The notes beneath the pieces are model-generated. The model saw nothing but the letters and a program-made list of their open reading frames with translations, did not search any database and was not told the DNA's origin. Below, piece by piece: positions 17,048-26,315 of a stretch of 64,000 nt of DNA. The translations under genes and the position numbers were made by a program. The stretch lies in NCBI GenBank assembly GCA_021443545.1, contig JABUTU010000055.1:1-64000 (forward strand), given 5' to 3'. The stretch's first letter is position 1; every line of letters begins with the position of its first letter. This stretch comes from Marinilabiliaceae bacterium. GTDB taxonomy: Bacteria; Bacteroidota; Bacteroidia; Bacteroidales; Marinilabiliaceae.

Positions 17048-18211
17048 GTGCAAACTCTCTTTAAGATATATAACGACTTATTAGAAGAGCTTTCTCCGTG
17101 GATTAGGAGGGGGTTAATGGATGATATAGATTGGTCATCGCGACTAATTGGAATAAAGGGAGCGCGAGGAATAGGGAAGACCACCTTTTTGCTTAATTAT
17201 GCGCGTCGTATAGAGGGGAAGAGAAGGTGTTTGTATGTTGATCTTAATAATTTCTATTTTTCTACTCATACGATTATTACCTTGGCGGAGGATTTTCGCA
17301 AATTGGGTGGAAATACTCTATTACTTGATCAGGTGTATAAATATCCCGATTGGAGTAAGGAGTTGAGGTATTGTTATGATAATTTCCCGGATTTGCAGAT
17401 AGTCTTTACTGGGTCGCCGGTAATGCGGCTAAAGGAGGAGAATCCGGAGTTGCATGGCTTGGTTAAGGTGTATAGTCTTGAGGGTTTTTCATTTCGAGAG
17501 TATCTCAACTATAAGACGGGGATGAATTTCTCTAAGCTATCGCTCAGTGATATTGTTGATAATCATGTTGACATTTGTCATGAGATAGTTTCAAAAGTTA
17601 AGCCGCTTGCCTTTTTTGGTGATTATTTGCGAAGTGGGTTCTATCCCTATTTCCTTGAGGAGAAGAATCCTTTTGGAGCGATGATAAAAACCATTAATCT
17701 TGTTCTTGAGATAGAGATAAGTTATCTGCAACAGATAGAACATCGATGTATTCCGAAGTTGCGTAAGTTGTTATATCTCATAACGCAGCAGGCCCCAATG
17801 CAGCCTAACGTGTCGAGGTTAGCGATAGAGATAGATGCGTCGCGTGCGACGGTGATGAATTATATGGTATATCTTAAGCAGGCGCGTCTGATACACTTGC
17901 TTTATCAGGATGGTGATTCGGAGGGACAGAAGCCTGCGCACATATATATGCAAAACCCCAATCTGATGTATTTGTGTAATTATGGAGGTGTTGAGCCGGA
18001 TGCGTTATATAAGACATTCTTTTTTAATCAGTTGGGATATATAAATATGCTGACGCATGGTAAGCGAGGGGATTTTTGTGTGGATGGCGACCGTTGTTTC
18101 AGCGTTGGAAAGACCAAGAAGCTACAAACAGATGTTATTCAAGCTAAAGAGATGATAGAGATAGGAGAGCGAAATGTGGTTCCTCTATGGCTCTTTGGTT
18201 TTAGGTATTAG
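17048..18211 (+). CDS. AAA_14/DUF4143-type ATPase with altered Walker B
   Basis: A 387-residue P-loop ATPase. Walker A is GARGIGKTT with K44; the strand after it (CLYVDLNNFYF) and the YKYPDWSKELRYCYDNFPDLQIVFTGS region match the AAA_14 family. The Walker B segment reads LLLDQVYKYP, with D94 followed by Q95 where relatives have Glu. A winged-helix-like region (about 235-285, RLAIEIDASRATVMNYMVYL) and a DUF4143-like C-terminus follow. Such genes occur as numerous lone paralogues in anaerobic Bacteroidetes; the role is unknown. The GTG start is the only good one after an in-frame stop. It lies upstream of nifJ on the same strand, 52 nt away. Confidence 0.75.
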   Translation: MQTLFKIYNDLLEELSPWIRRGLMDDIDWSSRLIGIKGARGIGKTTFLLNYARRIEGKRRCLYVDLNNFYFSTHTIITLAEDFRKLGGNTLLLDQVYKYPDWSKELRYCYDNFPDLQIVFTGSPVMRLKEENPELHGLVKVYSLEGFSFREYLNYKTGMNFSKLSLSDIVDNHVDICHEIVSKVKPLAFFGDYLRSGFYPYFLEEKNPFGAMIKTINLVLEIEISYLQQIEHRCIPKLRKLLYLITQQAPMQPNVSRLAIEIDASRATVMNYMVYLKQARLIHLLYQDGDSEGQKPAHIYMQNPNLMYLCNYGGVEPDALYKTFFFNQLGYINMLTHGKRGDFCVDGDRCFSVGKTKKLQTDVIQAKEMIEIGERNVVPLWLFGFRY

Positions 18212-18263
18212 ATGATAATTTTTTAGTTAAAATAGTCTCAAACAATAGTTAGTGTTTAATAAA

Positions 18264-21200
18264 ATGGCAAAAGAAAAGAAATTCATCACCTGTGATGGTA
18301 ATGAGGCCGCAGCGCACGTAGCGTATATGTTTACGGAGGTTGCTGCAATCTATCCTATCACACCTTCTTCTCCAATGGCTGAGCATGTTGACGAGTGGTC
18401 GGCTCAGGGACGCAAGAACCTTTTTGGAGACACAGTAAGTGTACAAGAGATGCAGTCGGAGGGCGGTGCAGCAGGCGCTGTACATGGTTCTCTTCAGGCT
18501 GGAGCTCTTACGACAACCTTTACTGCTTCGCAGGGTCTTCTCCTAATGATTCCTAATATGTACAAGATTGGAGGTGAGTTACTTCCATCAGTATTCCATG
18601 TCTCTGCACGTACAATAGCATCTCATTCGCTCTGTATCTTTGGTGATCATAGCGATGTCATGGCTTGCCGTCAGACAGGCTTCGCAATGTTTTGTGAGGG
18701 GTCTGTACAGGAAGTTATGGATCTTTCAGCAGTAGCGCACCTCGCTTCAATTGAGACACGTGTTCCATTCATCAATTTCTTTGACGGTTTCCGTACATCA
18801 CACGAGTACCATAAGATTGAGTTGATGGATATGGAGGATATCCGTCCTCTCGTTCGTTGGGATAAGATTAAGGAGTTCCGCGAGAGAGCTTTGTCACCTG
18901 AGCATCCACAGGCTAAGGGTATGGCAGAGAACCCTGAGACATTCTTCGCACATCGCGAGAGCTGCAACTCATTCTACGATGCAGTACCAGCAGTTGTAGA
19001 GAAGTACATGGCTGAGATATCAAAGATAACTGGTCGTGAGTACAAGCCATTCACATATTATGGTGCTGCAGATGCTGATCGCGTGATAATTCTTATGGGT
19101 TCTGCAACAGAGGCAGCTCGTGAGGCAATCGACTACATGACAAAGCGTGGCGAGAAGGTAGGTATGGTTAGCGTACACCTCTATCGTCCATTCTCTGTAG
19201 AGCGACTTCTTGCATCTGTTCCAAAGACAGTTAAGGCAATAGCAGTTCTCGACCGTACAAAGGAACCAGGCGCTAATGGCGAGCCTCTCTACCTTGATGT
19301 TAAAGATGCATTCTATGGTCAGTCAAATGCTCCTATAATCGTTGGTGGACGCTACGGACTTGGTTCGTGCGATACAACACCTACAATGATAACAACAGTA
19401 TTTGACAATCTTAAGCTTCCACAGCCACTTGATCACTTCACGATTGGTATCAATGATGATGTGACACATCGTTCTCTCATGGAGAAGGAAGAGATACCGA
19501 TGGGTGGCGAAGGTATGTTTGAGGCTAAGTTCTTCGGTCTTGGCGCTGATGGTACAGTTGGTGCAAACAAGAACTCTGTAAAGATTATCGGTGATAATAC
19601 CAATAAGTATTGTCAGGCATATTTCTCATACGACTCAAAGAAATCTGGTGGTTTCACATGTTCGCACCTTCGTTTTGGTGATAATGAGATTCGGTCTACG
19701 TACCAGATTAAGACACCTAACTTCGTTGCTTGTCACGTACACGCTTACCTGCATATGTACGATGTGACACGTGGTTTGCAGAAGAATGGAACATTCTTGC
19801 TGAATACTCTTTGGGATGGTGAGGAGCTTGTTAAGCAACTTCCTAACAAGGTTAAGAAGTGTTTTGCACAGAACAACATCACTGTTTACTACATCAACGC
19901 AACAAAGATTGCAAAGGAGATTGGCATGAAGCCAACAAATACGATTCTCCAATCCGCATTCTTCCGCATTACGGGTGTTATTCCAGTAGAACTTGCTATT
20001 GAGAAGATGAAGGCAGCAGCTCTTAAGTCGTATGGCAAGAAGGGTCAGGATGTTGTCGATATGAACTACGCAGCTATTGATCGTGGTGGCGAGTACAAGC
20101 AGCTTCCAGTGGATCCAGCATGGGCAAATCTGCCAGATGATCCAAAGGCTGTTAATAATGATCCAGCATATATCAACGACATCGTTCGTCCTATCAATGC
20201 TCAGAATGGAGATCTTCTCCCAGTATCAGCATACAAGGGTATTGAGGATGGTACATGGGAGCAGGGTACAGCTGCTTATGAGAAACGTGGCGTAGCTGTC
20301 ATGGTTCCGAAGTGGGATGCTGCTAAGTGTATTGAGTGTAACAAGTGTGCATTTGTATGTCCTCACGCATGTATACGTCCATTCGTTCTTGATGAGAATG
20401 AGAAGGCTGGATTCACAGCTGAGACTCGCGAGATGAAGGCACCTGCAACACTCAAGGGTATGCATTTCCGCATACAGGTAGGTGTTATGGACTGTCTTGG
20501 TTGCGGTAACTGTGCTGATGTATGTATGGCAAAAGAGAAGGCTCTCACAATGGTTCCACTCCAAAGCGAACTTGCTGAGGCTGCCAACTGGGAATATTGC
20601 GTTAAGAATGTCAAGTCTAAGCAAGAACTTGTTGACGTTAAGCAGAGTGCTAAGAATTCGCAGTTTGCAACACCTCTATTTGAGTTCAGCGGTGCTTGTG
20701 CAGGATGTGGTGAGACACCATACGTTAAGCTGATTTCACAACTCTTTGGAGATCGTCAGATGGTTGCAAATGCAACAGGTTGTTCGTCAATCTACTCTGG
20801 TTCAATACCTTCAACCCCATATACAAAGAACGAGAAGGGTCAGGGTCCAGCATGGGCTAACTCACTCTTTGAGGACTTTGGCGAGTTCGGTATGGGTATG
20901 GTGCTTGCCAACAAGAAGATGAAAGAGCGTATCCAGCGTCTGCTTGAGGAGATGATGGCATCAGATAAGGCAAGTGCCGAGTATAAGGCAGCTGCTCAGG
21001 AGTGGATTGAAAATCAGAACGATGCTGAGGGTTCTAAGAAGGCAGCAGAAAAGCTTATCCCTGAGATAGAGAAGAGCGCTGCAGCTGGTTGCCCAGTATG
21101 TGCACAACTCAAGGAGTTGAGTCACTATCTCGTTAAGAGAAGCCAGTGGATTATTGGCGGTGATGGTGCTTCATACGATATTGGTTACGGAGGTCTTGAT

Positions 21201-21821
21201 CACGTTCTTGCATCAGGCGAGGATGTCAATGTCTTTGTAATCGATACTGAGGTATACTCTAATACAGGTGGTCAGTCGTCAAAGGCTACACCAATTGCAG
21301 CAGTGGCACAGTTCGCTGCAGCTGGAAAACGTATTAAGAAGAAGGATCTTGGTCTTATGCAGGCAACCTACGGATATGTATATGTTGCACAGGTAGCTAT
21401 GGGTGCTGATAATGCACAGTGCTTGAAGGCTATCAAAGAGGCAGAGGCATATCCTGGTCCTTCACTCGTAATTGCTTATGCTCCATGTATCAACCATGGC
21501 CTGAAGGCTAAGGGTGCTATGGGTAAGAGTCAGGAAGAGGAGAAGAAGGCTGTTGAGTGTGGTTACTGGCATCTCTGGCGTTTCGATCCTCGTCTGGCTG
21601 CAGAGGGTAAGAATCCATTCCAGATGGACTCAAAAGTTCCACAATGGGATAAGTTCCAGGAGTTCCTCGATGGTGAGGTTCGTTTCTTGTCACTTAGAAA
21701 GGCATTGCCAGCTAAGGCAGACGAGCTCTATGAAGCAACAAAGAAGGCAGCTCAGGAGCGTTACGCTACATACATTCGAATGAGTCGTATCGACTACTCG
21801 GCTCCTATTGATTCGCTCTAA
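18264..21821 (+). CDS. nifJ: Pyruvate:ferredoxin (flavodoxin) oxidoreductase
   Basis: A 1185-residue single-chain enzyme from the ATG at 18264 (a GTG 12 nt upstream is less likely). It has the full domain set: the pyruvate-binding domain with YPITPSSPMAEHVDEW, the gamma domain, two 4Fe-4S sites starting at C689 (CIECNKCAFVCP, then CLGCGNCADVC), and the thiamine-diphosphate domain with ACAGCGETPYVKL and GGDGASYDIGYGGLDH. A further C-terminal cysteine (YAPCINHG) belongs to the third cluster set. It decarboxylates pyruvate to acetyl-CoA and CO2 and reduces ferredoxin or flavodoxin, the central step of anaerobic energy metabolism. It ends at a terminator hairpin. Codon use appears biased, as expected for a highly expressed gene. 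Confidence 0.96.
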   Translation: MAKEKKFITCDGNEAAAHVAYMFTEVAAIYPITPSSPMAEHVDEWSAQGRKNLFGDTVSVQEMQSEGGAAGAVHGSLQAGALTTTFTASQGLLLMIPNMYKIGGELLPSVFHVSARTIASHSLCIFGDHSDVMACRQTGFAMFCEGSVQEVMDLSAVAHLASIETRVPFINFFDGFRTSHEYHKIELMDMEDIRPLVRWDKIKEFRERALSPEHPQAKGMAENPETFFAHRESCNSFYDAVPAVVEKYMAEISKITGREYKPFTYYGAADADRVIILMGSATEAAREAIDYMTKRGEKVGMVSVHLYRPFSVERLLASVPKTVKAIAVLDRTKEPGANGEPLYLDVKDAFYGQSNAPIIVGGRYGLGSCDTTPTMITTVFDNLKLPQPLDHFTIGINDDVTHRSLMEKEEIPMGGEGMFEAKFFGLGADGTVGANKNSVKIIGDNTNKYCQAYFSYDSKKSGGFTCSHLRFGDNEIRSTYQIKTPNFVACHVHAYLHMYDVTRGLQKNGTFLLNTLWDGEELVKQLPNKVKKCFAQNNITVYYINATKIAKEIGMKPTNTILQSAFFRITGVIPVELAIEKMKAAALKSYGKKGQDVVDMNYAAIDRGGEYKQLPVDPAWANLPDDPKAVNNDPAYINDIVRPINAQNGDLLPVSAYKGIEDGTWEQGTAAYEKRGVAVMVPKWDAAKCIECNKCAFVCPHACIRPFVLDENEKAGFTAETREMKAPATLKGMHFRIQVGVMDCLGCGNCADVCMAKEKALTMVPLQSELAEAANWEYCVKNVKSKQELVDVKQSAKNSQFATPLFEFSGACAGCGETPYVKLISQLFGDRQMVANATGCSSIYSGSIPSTPYTKNEKGQGPAWANSLFEDFGEFGMGMVLANKKMKERIQRLLEEMMASDKASAEYKAAAQEWIENQNDAEGSKKAAEKLIPEIEKSAAAGCPVCAQLKELSHYLVKRSQWIIGGDGASYDIGYGGLDHVLASGEDVNVFVIDTEVYSNTGGQSSKATPIAAVAQFAAAGKRIKKKDLGLMQATYGYVYVAQVAMGADNAQCLKAIKEAEAYPGPSLVIAYAPCINHGLKAKGAMGKSQEEEKKAVECGYWHLWRFDPRLAAEGKNPFQMDSKVPQWDKFQEFLDGEVRFLSLRKALPAKADELYEATKKAAQERYATYIRMSRIDYSAPIDSL

Positions 21822-21847
21822 TAAAAGCGATACATATAGAATAATTA

Positions 21848-21886
21848 AGACGCCACACTGCATTTAGCAGGGTGGCGTCTGTCTTT
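21848..21886 (+). terminator. Terminator of nifJ
   Basis: AGACGCCAC (21848-21856) pairs with GTGGCGTCT (21872-21880), followed by GTCTTTTG. Confidence 0.75.
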
Positions 21887-22007
21887 TGTAAAGCTGAAGA
21901 AGAGGGTTGTTATATTTCCTGTTAGGGTATTCTGCGTGGGTGAGATTATCTTCAAGAAATCAAAGTCTGTCTGTTAAAAGGAGGTGGTAAATCAGTCATG
22001 GAGAATA

Positions 22008-22044
22008 ATAAAAGAGGTGAACACCTCAGATTGGGGTTCACCTC
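22008..22044 (-). terminator. Terminator of the rubrerythrin gene
   Basis: GAGGTGAAC (22014-22022) and GTTCACCTC (22036-22044) form a 9-bp stem. On the minus strand it is followed by TTTTATT. The 270-nt gap between nifJ and rubrerythrin holds only these two convergent terminators. Confidence 0.75.
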
Positions 22045-22093
22045 CTACTCGATTTGTTTTTGAGTTTCGTCGGATATAACAGAGGTTGTCTGA

Positions 22094-22642
22094 TTATTTT
22101 CCGAAATATCTTTGGAACAGACCGTAGAAGCCACGTCCGTGACGAGCCTCATCCTTCGCCATCTCGTGAACGGTGTCATGGATAGCGTCAAGGTTCTGTG
22201 CTTTTGCGTTCTTTGCAATGCGCATCTTGTCTTCGCAAGCGCCAGCCTCAGCATTCATTCTCTTCTCGAGGTTGGTCTTTGTGTCCCATACAACATCGCC
22301 CAATAACTCAGCGAACTTAGCAGCGTGCTCAGCCTCTTCCCATGCGTAGCGTTTAAAAGCCTCTGCAATCTCAGGATATCCCTCGCGGTCGGCCTGACGG
22401 CTCATAGCCAAGTACATACCAACCTCTGTGCACTCGCCATTGAAATGAGCGTTGAGGTCCTTAACCATCTCAGCGTCACAACCCTTAGCAACACCGATTT
22501 CGTGCTCTGTGACGAACTTGAGGGCAGCTGCCTCATCCATTTTCTTGAATTTATCGCTTGGTACCTTACATTGAGGGCACTGTGCTGGTGCAGCTTCACC
22601 TTCGTATACGTAGCCGCAAACTGAACAAATAAACTTTGCCAT
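22094..22642 (-). CDS. Reverse rubrerythrin
   Basis: A 182-residue protein starting at [15 protein letters not shown] (ATG at 22642; the longer frame adds 13 unlikely residues). The rubredoxin-like Fe(Cys)4 domain comes first (CSVCGY and CPQCKVP), and the ferritin-like di-iron domain follows ([34 protein letters not shown]). This is the domain order of reverse rubrerythrins. It reduces hydrogen peroxide with electrons from rubredoxin or NADH systems and protects the anaerobe from oxygen. A rubredoxin gene lies 3.5 kb away. A -7-like element is at 22679-22686. Confidence 0.9.
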   Translation of the reverse strand: MAKFICSVCGYVYEGEAAPAQCPQCKVPSDKFKKMDEAAALKFVTEHEIGVAKGCDAEMVKDLNAHFNGECTEVGMYLAMSRQADREGYPEIAEAFKRYAWEEAEHAAKFAELLGDVVWDTKTNLEKRMNAEAGACEDKMRIAKNAKAQNLDAIHDTVHEMAKDEARHGRGFYGLFQRYFGK

Positions 22643-22678
22643 ATTATTCTGTCTTTTATTTAAATGTATTGATGTACG

Positions 22679-22686
22679 CAAATATA
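22679..22686 (-). promoter_or_regulatory. -7 element of the rubrerythrin gene
   Basis: The minus strand reads TATATTTG, 36 nt before the start codon. A GTTG about 22 nt further upstream is a weak -33 candidate. Confidence 0.5.
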
Positions 22687-22732
22687 ATCAAATTATGTTG
22701 TTCTTTCGCAACTACTTCTTAAATATACCGCT

Positions 22733-23890
22733 TTATTTCTTTAAATCACCCTTCATGAAAATGAGTTCGTTTATCTCTTTGAGCCTATCTTCGTACCATG
22801 AAATTTTGCCCTCGTCTTGGTTGCTGGTTGTAGTTTCGTTTGTTACTTTTACCAGTTTTTCAATCCATATTTTCTCTTGGTTGATATTCCCCTCTTTGAA
22901 GTATATATTGATTAGCATTTTTATTACATCGGAATCTTTCTCCTTGTTTTTATGAGCCTCTTTGAGAGATTTTTCAGCCAATTCGCATTGCCCATGGAGG
23001 TAGTAACATCTGCCGAGGTTTTTGTGTATGATGTATTTAGTTGTTGGTGGGATCTCCATTTTCTCCAATGCCATATTCAGTAGTTCGATAGCTTTTTCAG
23101 TGCTGTCATTGTTTGCGCATAGCAGACCATACTTGTAGATGATGCTTGGCGAGTCCCATTTGATTTGTTCCAAGAGATACTCGTATGCTGAAAAAGCTTG
23201 TGGTATACTATCTAAGTAGGAGTAGTTTTGAGCAAGGTAGTAATTAACTAAGCTTCTCTCGTCTCCTGCCATTTTTAGTTTCTTGTAGATGCTGAGCGAC
23301 TCTTCGAAGTTGCGTTTGAAGTATAGTTCGCGTCCGTATAGTTCATTAATGAACAGGTTGAGAGTGTCAATCTCTCTGTATCTATTAAGAAAATACAATG
23401 CGGTATCTAATCGCTCTCCAGATGGAGATATCTCATCTAAAGCAATCATATTCTTGCACATATTAATCAGACACCAGCTATTGTCGGGTTCTAATGTGCA
23501 TATTCTCATCTGTACTACGACGGCAGAGTCCTTGTCTAATAGTTTTTCATAGTTAGTTGCCAAGAGAGTAAGTTTTTCGATTGAAAAGCTGTCGCGTTCA
23601 GTAATCTCTTTCGACAGTATAGCGCTTCGTCTATAGTATCCACTTTGAAATAGATTGTAAGCTATGGCATATTTAACAGAGTCAGAAGGAGTTAATCTGT
23701 TGGCTCGTTCAAAAAAGGGCAGTGCTATGCTATGCCGTTTGTTGTGTTCGTGCCATTTCCCTACAACATACATCGACTCAAAATTGAGAGTGTCTATCGC
23801 AAGACTGTCCAACGAGATCTTGCTTTTGTTCTGACAGAGCAGGATGTTGCTAATTATTGCCAGGAATAGTAGTAATGTAAATCTTTTCAT
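22733..23890 (-). CDS. Secreted TPR-repeat protein
   Basis: A 385-residue protein starting at MKRFTLLLFLAIISNILLCQN (ATG at 23890). The signal peptide is followed by repeated TPR-like helix pairs through about residue 350: AIAYNLFQSGYYRRSAILSKE, YLAQNYSYLDSIPQAFSAYE, LGRCYYLHGQCELAEKSLKEAH, with A/G/Y at TPR positions. A Cys near the cleavage site is not in a good lipobox, so it is probably soluble periplasmic. It lies 120 nt downstream of the M56 gene with a 10-bp hairpin between, so it might be a further part of that regulatory unit. The function is unknown; TPRs usually mediate protein contacts. Confidence 0.7.
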   Translation of the reverse strand: MKRFTLLLFLAIISNILLCQNKSKISLDSLAIDTLNFESMYVVGKWHEHNKRHSIALPFFERANRLTPSDSVKYAIAYNLFQSGYYRRSAILSKEITERDSFSIEKLTLLATNYEKLLDKDSAVVVQMRICTLEPDNSWCLINMCKNMIALDEISPSGERLDTALYFLNRYREIDTLNLFINELYGRELYFKRNFEESLSIYKKLKMAGDERSLVNYYLAQNYSYLDSIPQAFSAYEYLLEQIKWDSPSIIYKYGLLCANNDSTEKAIELLNMALEKMEIPPTTKYIIHKNLGRCYYLHGQCELAEKSLKEAHKNKEKDSDVIKMLINIYFKEGNINQEKIWIEKLVKVTNETTTSNQDEGKISWYEDRLKEINELIFMKGDLKK

Positions 23891-23916
23891 GTTGATGACA
23901 TATTGAAGGTGACAAG

Positions 23917-23946
23917 TTGAGGCGACCATGCTTTTAGTCGCCTCAA
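23917..23946. terminator. 10-bp perfect hairpin between M56 and TPR genes
   Basis: TTGAGGCGAC (23917-23926) pairs with GTCGCCTCAA (23937-23946) around a 10-nt loop. There is no T-run after it on the minus strand, so it may be an attenuator or RNA-stability element rather than a full stop. Confidence 0.45.
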
Positions 23947-24010
23947 AATTCTGTTGTCTTTTGAACTAACTGTATTTAGCAGTTTGCTGATATATTAATC
24001 AGTGCACAAG

Positions 24011-25453
24011 TTACTTTTTGAATGAGAAGGGAACAGTGTAGCTGACAGATACACACTCTCCTCTATGTTTACCTGGTTTCCATTTTGGCATGCTTTTAAC
24101 AACGCGAATAGCTTCAGCATCGGCGTATATATTCATTGGTCTGGCTAACCTCACATTGACGACATCACCCTCTTTGTTGACAACAAATTGTACAAATACT
24201 CTGACGTCCTCTGTCAGTTTTTCAGGGTATTTAATACTTTCAGCCAAGAATTTCCGCAGAGCGTCTTCGCCGCCAGGAAATTCTGGCATCTCATCGACGA
24301 CCATAAAAATCTCCTCCGACAGTTGCATCTTTTCGGTTGTCAATTCTACGCAATCAAAGTTGTCGTATGTATTGATATTCACAGAAGAGATTTGTTCATC
24401 CTTAGTGATTAAATCCACATACTCCTTAGTTGCAGGAACACCATTCACAGTGAACTGAACTTCTCTCTGAACTTTGTCGTTTGTTTTGAGAGAATCTGAT
24501 GCATATTCTTGGAGATGGGTCGAAAAATTACTACTTTCGAACTCCGTCTCAGAACGCAATGACTGTTCAGTTTCAGTCAGAGTGATTGTTTTGGTTTCAG
24601 CGAATGCTGTCAAGCTGATCCCGACAGCAGGGATTAGGTACAGGGTCTTCATGAGACTGCGTACCGATGACTTTTTGGAAAGCATCATAGTGATTCTATT
24701 TTTAAGTATACTGTGATTGAAGCCATTAGCAACCGAGTAGCCGCTCATGCTGATGGCCTTTTTTATTAATAGTAATTGATATTCTTTGATATTAATTCCA
24801 TTCCTGAGGGCATAATCATCAGCCTGGAACTCGTGGATAGCGCGCAAGTCGGCTCTTAACATCCATATTGCAGGATTGAACCATTGGAGGGATGTGAGTA
24901 TATCTGTAATAATTATGTCCCATGAATGGCCGAAGTTAATATGACCTTGTTCGTGAAGGATGATGGAACGTGATGATTCGTAGTATTCCTCTTTGGTCAT
25001 AACCACGTAATGAAGCCAGCTGAATGGACAATTCTTAGCCTTTTCTGATATGACAATCTCGGTTCCGTCTGGCAGGAACTTGTGTTCTCCATCGCGGATA
25101 ATCTTATTGATTTCAACAATTGAAACAATGGTCTTTGTTATCAAGAATAAGGCACCAGCAATCATTATGCCAAGCAGAATAGTTTGCCAGAGTTGGTCGT
25201 ATGTCTGTACAACAGGAGCTTCGTCATTACCAGTAACCATTAAAAGTGGTTCTGCTTCAAACTTAATCCTTACGGTTTTGGTGATTGTAATGACGCATAA
25301 AGGTAGGACGAAGGAAGCTATTGCCGTGAATAGGAGTATTATCCTATTTAATTTGTGAAACGTCTCCTTGCTTAGGAGAATTCTGTAGAACATATAGAAG
25401 GCAGCAAGAAGAATGGCCACCTTAAGTTCGTATATGAGAATTGTGGTAATCAT
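24011..25453 (-). CDS. BlaR1-like M56 metallopeptidase with C-terminal TonB domain
   Basis: A 480-residue membrane protein from the ATG at 25453 (MITTILIYELKVAILLAAFY). Membrane helices lie near residues 5-24, 38-58, 93-115 and about 285-305. The zinc site HEQGHINFGHSWD follows the third helix, with the downstream acidic HEFQADDYAL motif of M56 peptidases. After the last helix comes a periplasmic stretch ending in a TonB-like C-terminal domain (PEFPGGEDALRKFLAESIKYP, then VQFVVNKEGDVV, SMPKWKPGKHRG). In BlaR1 systems the peptidase inactivates the BlaI repressor after sensing a signal; here a TonB-like domain takes the place of the penicillin sensor, so the signal is unknown. It starts 22 nt after blaI, in the same operon. 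Confidence 0.88.
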   Translation of the reverse strand: MITTILIYELKVAILLAAFYMFYRILLSKETFHKLNRIILLFTAIASFVLPLCVITITKTVRIKFEAEPLLMVTGNDEAPVVQTYDQLWQTILLGIMIAGALFLITKTIVSIVEINKIIRDGEHKFLPDGTEIVISEKAKNCPFSWLHYVVMTKEEYYESSRSIILHEQGHINFGHSWDIIITDILTSLQWFNPAIWMLRADLRAIHEFQADDYALRNGINIKEYQLLLIKKAISMSGYSVANGFNHSILKNRITMMLSKKSSVRSLMKTLYLIPAVGISLTAFAETKTITLTETEQSLRSETEFESSNFSTHLQEYASDSLKTNDKVQREVQFTVNGVPATKEYVDLITKDEQISSVNINTYDNFDCVELTTEKMQLSEEIFMVVDEMPEFPGGEDALRKFLAESIKYPEKLTEDVRVFVQFVVNKEGDVVNVRLARPMNIYADAEAIRVVKSMPKWKPGKHRGECVSVSYTVPFSFKK

Positions 25454-25475
25454 AAGAGTAGAATGATAGTTGGTG

Positions 25476-25838
25476 TTATTGTTGTCCTTTTTTGACTTGG
25501 TCAATCAGCGCTTCAAGTTCTTCTATGGATATTTTTTCCTCTTTTACGAAGGCTGAAACAGCATCTAAATATGAACCTTTGAAAAAATTGGAAACCATAG
25601 TATTTATAGATGTTTTGCCATATTGCTCGCGAGTCACGATAGGGTAATACTGGTATGTATTGCCATACGCCTTATGAGCAAGGAAACCGTTCGACTCCAA
25701 TGTTCGTACCATTGTAGAGAGCGTGTTGAAGTGAGGTTTAGGTTCGTCGTACTTCTCTAAGAGGTCCTTGACAAACATGGCACCTTCTGTCCAAAAAAGC
25801 TCCATCAATTCATTCTCCTTATTGGTTAACTTCTTCAT
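25476..25838 (-). CDS. BlaI/MecI-family transcriptional repressor
   Basis: A 120-residue winged-helix protein of the normal length (LTNKENELMELFWTEGAMFVKDLLE, then NTLSTMVRTLESNGFLAHKAYGNTYQYYPI) with a dimerisation helix at the end (ISIEELEALIDQVKKG). Relatives repress their own operon until cleaved through the action of the M56 partner, which is encoded directly downstream. Inverted-repeat operators over its promoter are seen at 25872-25930. Confidence 0.93.
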   Translation of the reverse strand: MKKLTNKENELMELFWTEGAMFVKDLLEKYDEPKPHFNTLSTMVRTLESNGFLAHKAYGNTYQYYPIVTREQYGKTSINTMVSNFFKGSYLDAVSAFVKEEKISIEELEALIDQVKKGQQ

Positions 25839-25864
25839 GTCATATATCTGTTATATTGATATTG

Positions 25865-25930
25865 CAAAGGTAACTAAATTTTTTTCACATACAACTAATT
25901 TTTGTAGTTCGTGAACTATTTTTTTTAGTT
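25865..25930 (-). promoter_or_regulatory. blaI promoter with operator array
   Basis: Two inverted repeats of the form AACTA-N7-TAGTT lie at 25893-25909 and 25914-25930, with centres exactly 21 bp apart. A third AACTA half-site at 25872-25876 keeps the same 21-bp phase. The -7 element TACCTTTG (minus strand, 25865-25872) touches the third half-site, and a GTTG lies in the -33 position inside the first repeat. Bound repressor would block RNA polymerase. Confidence 0.7.
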
Positions 25931-26145
25931 GCAAATGTAAGTATCCGAAAACCAATGAGATAAAAATGAATTATCAAGAAGTGAGTAAGGGATAAAAAAA
26001 GGAAAAGAGTTGGAATAGAGATATTGGATTTGAATCTGTTGAAAAGAGTCTTGTTAAAGCGGAATTTTCTGAGTATGTTTGTATCGGATATTCTTGCATC
26101 AGAGAGATCTGCGTGAGGATATATAATTATTTAAATATTAGACTT
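25931..26145. other. Gap between blaI operators and rubredoxin
   Basis: This stretch is AT-rich with no open frame of note and no clear hairpin. It should hold the rubredoxin promoter, but I see only a partial match (TTTG at 26078-26081) without a well-spaced -7 element. Confidence 0.3.
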
Positions 26146-26301
26146 ATGAAATACGTTTGTGATGTATGTGGTTGGGAGTATGACCCAGAAGTAGGTGATG
26201 CAGATAATGGCATAGAACCTGGAACAAAGTTTGAAGATTTGCCTGAGGATTTTGTCTGTCCTCTTTGTGGAGTAGGTAAAGACCAATTCTCAGAGGCATA
26301 A
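26146..26301 (+). CDS. Rubredoxin
   Basis: A 51-residue protein from ATG 26146, the usual rubredoxin length. The two iron ligand pairs are CDVCGWEY and [11 protein letters not shown], with the conserved DPEVGD and [14 protein letters not shown] stretches between. It shuttles single electrons, for example to rubrerythrin or superoxide reductase. It is monocistronic and ends at a bidirectional terminator. Confidence 0.97.
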   Translation: MKYVCDVCGWEYDPEVGDADNGIEPGTKFEDLPEDFVCPLCGVGKDQFSEA

Positions 26302-26315
26302 GAGCGATAAAAAGT

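Noticed and set aside
24011..25453. Classical beta-lactam resistance operon
   Set aside because: BlaI and an M56 peptidase are present, but there is no penicillin-binding sensor domain and no beta-lactamase in the neighbourhood.
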